Shown: piece after piece, positions 5,849 through 7,579 of the stretch
Numbering within the stretch: position 1 is the first letter of the stretch
How the letters are laid out: each line of letters opens with the position of its first letter
Assembly (NCBI GenBank): GCA_035291905.1
Contig: DATDRF010000087.1
Coordinates: forward strand, 1 to 7,579
Source: JACPLA01 sp035291905
GTDB taxonomy: Bacteria > Bacteroidota > Ignavibacteria > UBA10030
Length of the DNA: 7,579 nucleotides
Reading direction: 5' to 3'
Notes under the pieces: generated by a model
What the model was told of the DNA's origin: nothing
Databases searched by the model: none
What the model saw: the letters and a program-made list of their open reading frames with translations, nothing else
Position numbers and translations under genes: made by a program

Positions 5849-7003
5849 TTGTTTGAGGAGAGATCCATTTCGACGTACTTTGATGTCATCATCATCGGCG
5901 GGGGACCTTCCGGCTCAAGCGCGGCGATCGGGCTTGCAGCCGGCGGTATGAACGTGGCCATCGTTGAAAAGAAATCCTTTCCGCGTGAGGTCCTTTGCGG
6001 CGAATTCCTCTCACACGAAGTAATCGGTGCAATAAGGGAGTTCGGCCTTGAGGATGAGTTTCTCTCGCTCCGTCCCAACCGAATAACCACGTTCGCATTC
6101 TTTTCCGAAAACGGCGTCGAAACCGTCCAACCGCTCGGCTTCGAGGCATGGTCCGTCAAGCGGTCGCTGCTTGATCAAATGCTCCTGCGACGGGCAGAGT
6201 CCGGCGGTGCGGCGATCGTCCAGCCCGCAGAGGTCACATCGATTCATCGGGATCAGGAAGGGTATGAGGTCGGACTCAAGACGCCGAAGGGTTCGCGGTT
6301 CCTCTCCGCAGGAACCGTAGTTGCGGCTTATGGGAGGCAGAGTCCGCTCGACAAATCGCTGGAGAGAAGTTTTGTCTCTCATCGTTCCGGCATGAGCGGA
6401 GTGAAGTATCATCTCCCAAGGGGTGTTTTTAGTGAGTTCCCCAATGGTTCTATTCAGCTCTTCGCGGCGGAGGGGATCTATTGCGGCGTCAATCGGGTGA
6501 ATGAGAATGAGGCGACGCTTTGTTTCCTGGCCTCCAGCCGGAGACTTCACCCCAGAGAAGCGCTATCGGCCCTCTTACAGAAGAACAGGAAGTTCCGGGC
6601 TCTGTTTCGGGCCGATCTTCCTTCCGGGCTGCCGGAGCTTTCTCCATACGGAGCGGGAAACATCTTCTTTGGGAAGAGGAATGTCGTTGAGAATGGAATT
6701 TACATGGTCGGCGATGCTGCAGCGGTGATCGCCCCGCTTGCGGGGGACGGGATCGGCATGGCGATCGAAAGCGGGCAATTGCTTGCGCGTGTGCTGATAA
6801 CGGCGAAACGTGATTCCCTCGGCAGGCGGGAGACGGAAGCATTATACACCGGGGAATGGAGGCATCGGTTCAGAAAACGCCTCGCTGTCGCGTCCTACCT
6901 GCAAACTTTTGCGATGAGCTCAGTTGGCGGAAATCTGGGCGGGCTGCTGCTGAAGACATTTCCGCGCCTGGCGGAAGGGATGATCCAATGGACGCGTGGC
7001 TGA
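5849..7003 (+). CDS. FAD-dependent oxidoreductase, geranylgeranyl-reductase/monooxygenase-like
   Basis: This is a p-hydroxybenzoate-hydroxylase-fold flavoprotein of 384 residues. Motifs in order: FDVIIIGGGPSGSSAA (11-26, FAD dinucleotide binding), E40 at the end of strand 2, PREVLCGEFLS (45-55, typical of the geranylgeranyl reductase branch), and MVGDAAAVIAPLAGDGIGMA (286-305, second FAD motif GD). The internal DG motif of aromatic hydroxylases is not recognisable; the equivalent stretch reads VVAAYGRQSPLD (157-168). It may hydroxylate, oxidise or reduce the PKS product, like the flavoprotein of srsABC, but a double-bond reductase role is equally possible. There is no ATG at the N-terminus. 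The candidates are TTG at 5849, given here, or the rare codon ATT at 5867, which sits 6 nt behind GAGGAG (5855-5860). The start abuts the repeat array. A terminator lies 140 nt after the stop. Confidence 0.88.
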   Translation: MFEERSISTYFDVIIIGGGPSGSSAAIGLAAGGMNVAIVEKKSFPREVLCGEFLSHEVIGAIREFGLEDEFLSLRPNRITTFAFFSENGVETVQPLGFEAWSVKRSLLDQMLLRRAESGGAAIVQPAEVTSIHRDQEGYEVGLKTPKGSRFLSAGTVVAAYGRQSPLDKSLERSFVSHRSGMSGVKYHLPRGVFSEFPNGSIQLFAAEGIYCGVNRVNENEATLCFLASSRRLHPREALSALLQKNRKFRALFRADLPSGLPELSPYGAGNIFFGKRNVVENGIYMVGDAAAVIAPLAGDGIGMAIESGQLLARVLITAKRDSLGRRETEALYTGEWRHRFRKRLAVASYLQTFAMSSVGGNLGGLLLKTFPRLAEGMIQWTRG

Positions 7004-7040
7004 TGAGGACGGGTTAAGACAGGCGCCCGGATTTTAGTTC

Positions 7041-7110
7041 TTCTCTGCGTCCTTTGCACCCGCCTGCGTCTGAGGAGCGACTTCGACGGGCAGGCAAAGA
7101 GCGCAAAGAA
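7041..7110. repeat. Nested palindrome related to the left-end element
   Basis: The outer arms TTCTCTGCGTCCTTTGC (7041-7057) and GCAAAGAGCGCAAAGAA (7094-7110) are inverted repeats matching at 14 of 17 positions. Inside are GCCTGC/GCAGG and GTC/GAC arms around a short centre. The stretch GACGGGCAGGCAAAGA (7085-7100) nearly repeats ACGGGGCAGGCAAAGA at 125-140, so this belongs to the same family of palindromic modules as the element at 1-346. It lies in the 3' untranslated region of the oxidoreductase gene. Confidence 0.65.
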
Positions 7111-7141
7111 CTTTGAACATGCACGATTACCCGAAAACAAC

Positions 7142-7167
7142 AAGCCCGACCTTTGAGTCGGGCTTTT
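7142..7167. terminator. Intrinsic terminator of the polyketide cluster
   Basis: The perfect 9-bp stem AAGCCCGAC (7142-7150) with GTCGGGCTT (7157-7165), loop CTTTGA, runs into TTTTCC on the plus strand. The other strand reads GCTTGTTGTTTT after the stem, so it may also serve the minus-strand gene at 7234-7524. It lies between convergent genes. Confidence 0.8.
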
Positions 7168-7190
7168 CCTGGTTCCTTCGATTCCCCCCG

Positions 7191-7214
7191 GTGCCGGAAA
7201 TCAGATTCCGGCGC
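7191..7214. other. GC-rich hairpin between convergent genes
   Basis: GTGCCGGAA (7191-7199) pairs with TTCCGGCGC (7206-7214), one wobble, loop ATCAGA. No T-tract follows on either strand, so it is not a standard terminator. It may be a transcript-end stabiliser or another small palindromic repeat. Confidence 0.4.
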
Positions 7215-7233
7215 TGGGTACACCGACGTACTG

Positions 7234-7524
7234 CTACTTCTCGAAGCTCCGCAACCTCACCATTGCCTCTTTGATCCAGATCAGCTCCTCCCGCTCAGAC
7301 TCGCTCCACCGTTCGCTCTCTTTCTGTTGAGCCAACAGGCTTTTGACGCGCAACGTCACGCTCGTTGAATGAAACACGAGATATTGCGGGTCCTCATTGA
7401 CGAGTTTTCGTAATTCCCGAATGTAGGGGAGGACGGGCGGCTTGAGGAGTTGCATCACCTTCTCGCTTTGAAGCTCTTGCGCCGAAGGTTGGAAGGGAGG
7501 ATTTTCGTTCGTCAGCAGGCCCAT
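7234..7524 (-). CDS. Small hypothetical protein
   Basis: This is an unrecognised 96-residue protein. It has no signal peptide, membrane helix or cysteine. The N-terminal part is Pro/Gln-rich (NENPPFQPSAQELQ), followed by LLKPPVLPYIRELRKLVNEDPQYLVFHSTSV, and the C-terminal half is highly charged and probably helical (ESERWSESEREELIWIKEAMVRLRSF, about 68-93). The composition is protein-like and an in-frame stop precedes the ATG at 7524 by about eight codons, so the start is well bounded. No clear Shine-Dalgarno site is present. It converges with the polyketide cluster and gives no clue to function; its upstream region is cut by the window edge. Confidence 0.55.
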   Translation of the reverse strand: MGLLTNENPPFQPSAQELQSEKVMQLLKPPVLPYIRELRKLVNEDPQYLVFHSTSVTLRVKSLLAQQKESERWSESEREELIWIKEAMVRLRSFEK

Positions 7525-7579
7525 GTAGGAAACTGCGAATTCGGGCTCTCAGGAACAATAGCGCTTTTCGTACATTTCT

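Larger units (their letters stand above)
5249..5850. repeat. Tandem array of three hairpin-rich repeat units
   Basis: This stretch of about 600 bp between the methyltransferase and the oxidoreductase contains no credible gene. It is made of three units (5250-5466, 5467-5631, 5632-5848), each a string of short inverted repeats. In the first unit these are ACCCT-tac-AGGGT (5256-5268), TCCCG/CGGGA (5269-5287), GTCGGGCT-gtt-AGCCCGAC (5295-5313), TGACCCC/GGGTCA with an inserted hairpin, TTCCCC-aaa-GGGGAA (5381-5395), CCGGGGGC-gaa-GCCCTCGG (5407-5425), GTCATCGC-ggca-GCAATGAC, and TCTCCCT-gaa-GGGGAGA (5448-5464). Most loops are 3 nt. The array ends inside the start of a fourth, truncated unit (ATATG followed by CCGCCCTT, against TCACCCTT in the others), exactly where the next gene begins. 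It resembles REP/BIME-type structures; no transposase is nearby. Confidence 0.85.

Noticed and set aside
5249..5850. CRISPR-like array
   Set aside because: The units are over 160 bp and contiguous, with no short identical repeats separated by equal-length unique spacers, and no cas gene is present.
5839..5856. Frameshift at the start of the oxidoreductase (ATG at 5839 out of frame)
   Set aside because: The ATG belongs to the conserved repeat unit (ATATG at every unit start), so it need not be the gene's lost start. The oxidoreductase frame is intact from 5849.

Overview
The window is 7.6 kb of bacterial DNA of moderate GC content holding eight probable genes in two back-to-back transcription units, with a lone small gene at the right end. 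Around and between them is an unusual amount of palindromic, repeat-type non-coding DNA. No ribosomal RNA, tRNA or other marker gene is present, so taxonomy is an inference. The protein families, the weak or mixed ribosome binding sites, the TTTG/TA-type promoter candidate and the hairpin-rich intergenic repeats would suit the Bacteroidota/Ignavibacteria/Chlorobi neighbourhood, probably from an environmental genome. Confidence in that placement is low.

Region 1 (1-346) has no gene. It is bounded by inverted terminal sequences (TAGTGTCTC...GAGACACTA) and is built from nested palindromic modules, like a non-autonomous (MITE-like) element. A bidirectional terminator follows at 376-407.

Region 2 (510-3294, minus strand) is a four-gene operon reading leftwards. 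It encodes an ArsR-family repressor with two cysteines, a membrane-anchored probable lipoprotein with a CPMHP/CxxCGM heavy-metal-binding domain, a sulfide:quinone-reductase-like flavoprotein, and a small DsrE-family protein with a CGTC motif. The likely theme is oxidation or detoxification of reduced sulfur (possibly sulfide linked to a thiophilic metal), controlled by a thiol- or metal-sensing repressor. A candidate promoter with a small inverted repeat precedes arsR.

Region 3 (3482-7003, plus strand) is a three-gene biosynthetic cluster: a type III polyketide synthase with an intact Cys-His-Asn triad, a class I SAM methyltransferase overlapping it by 7 nt, and an FAD-dependent oxidoreductase of the geranylgeranyl-reductase/monooxygenase superfamily. 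By analogy with Streptomyces srsABC, the simplest reading is synthesis of a phenolic or pyrone lipid, followed by methylation and redox tailoring.

The methyltransferase and oxidoreductase are separated by about 620 bp of three tandem repeat units (5249-5850). Each unit is a string of about eight small hairpins, mostly with 3-nt loops. Copies differ by whole hairpins inserted into the loops of other hairpins. The array runs directly into the oxidoreductase start, which has no ATG and may take its translation signals from the repeat.

Region 4 (7004-7579) holds a further nested palindrome related in sequence to region 1, a terminator, another hairpin, and a small unrecognised minus-strand gene (7234-7524).
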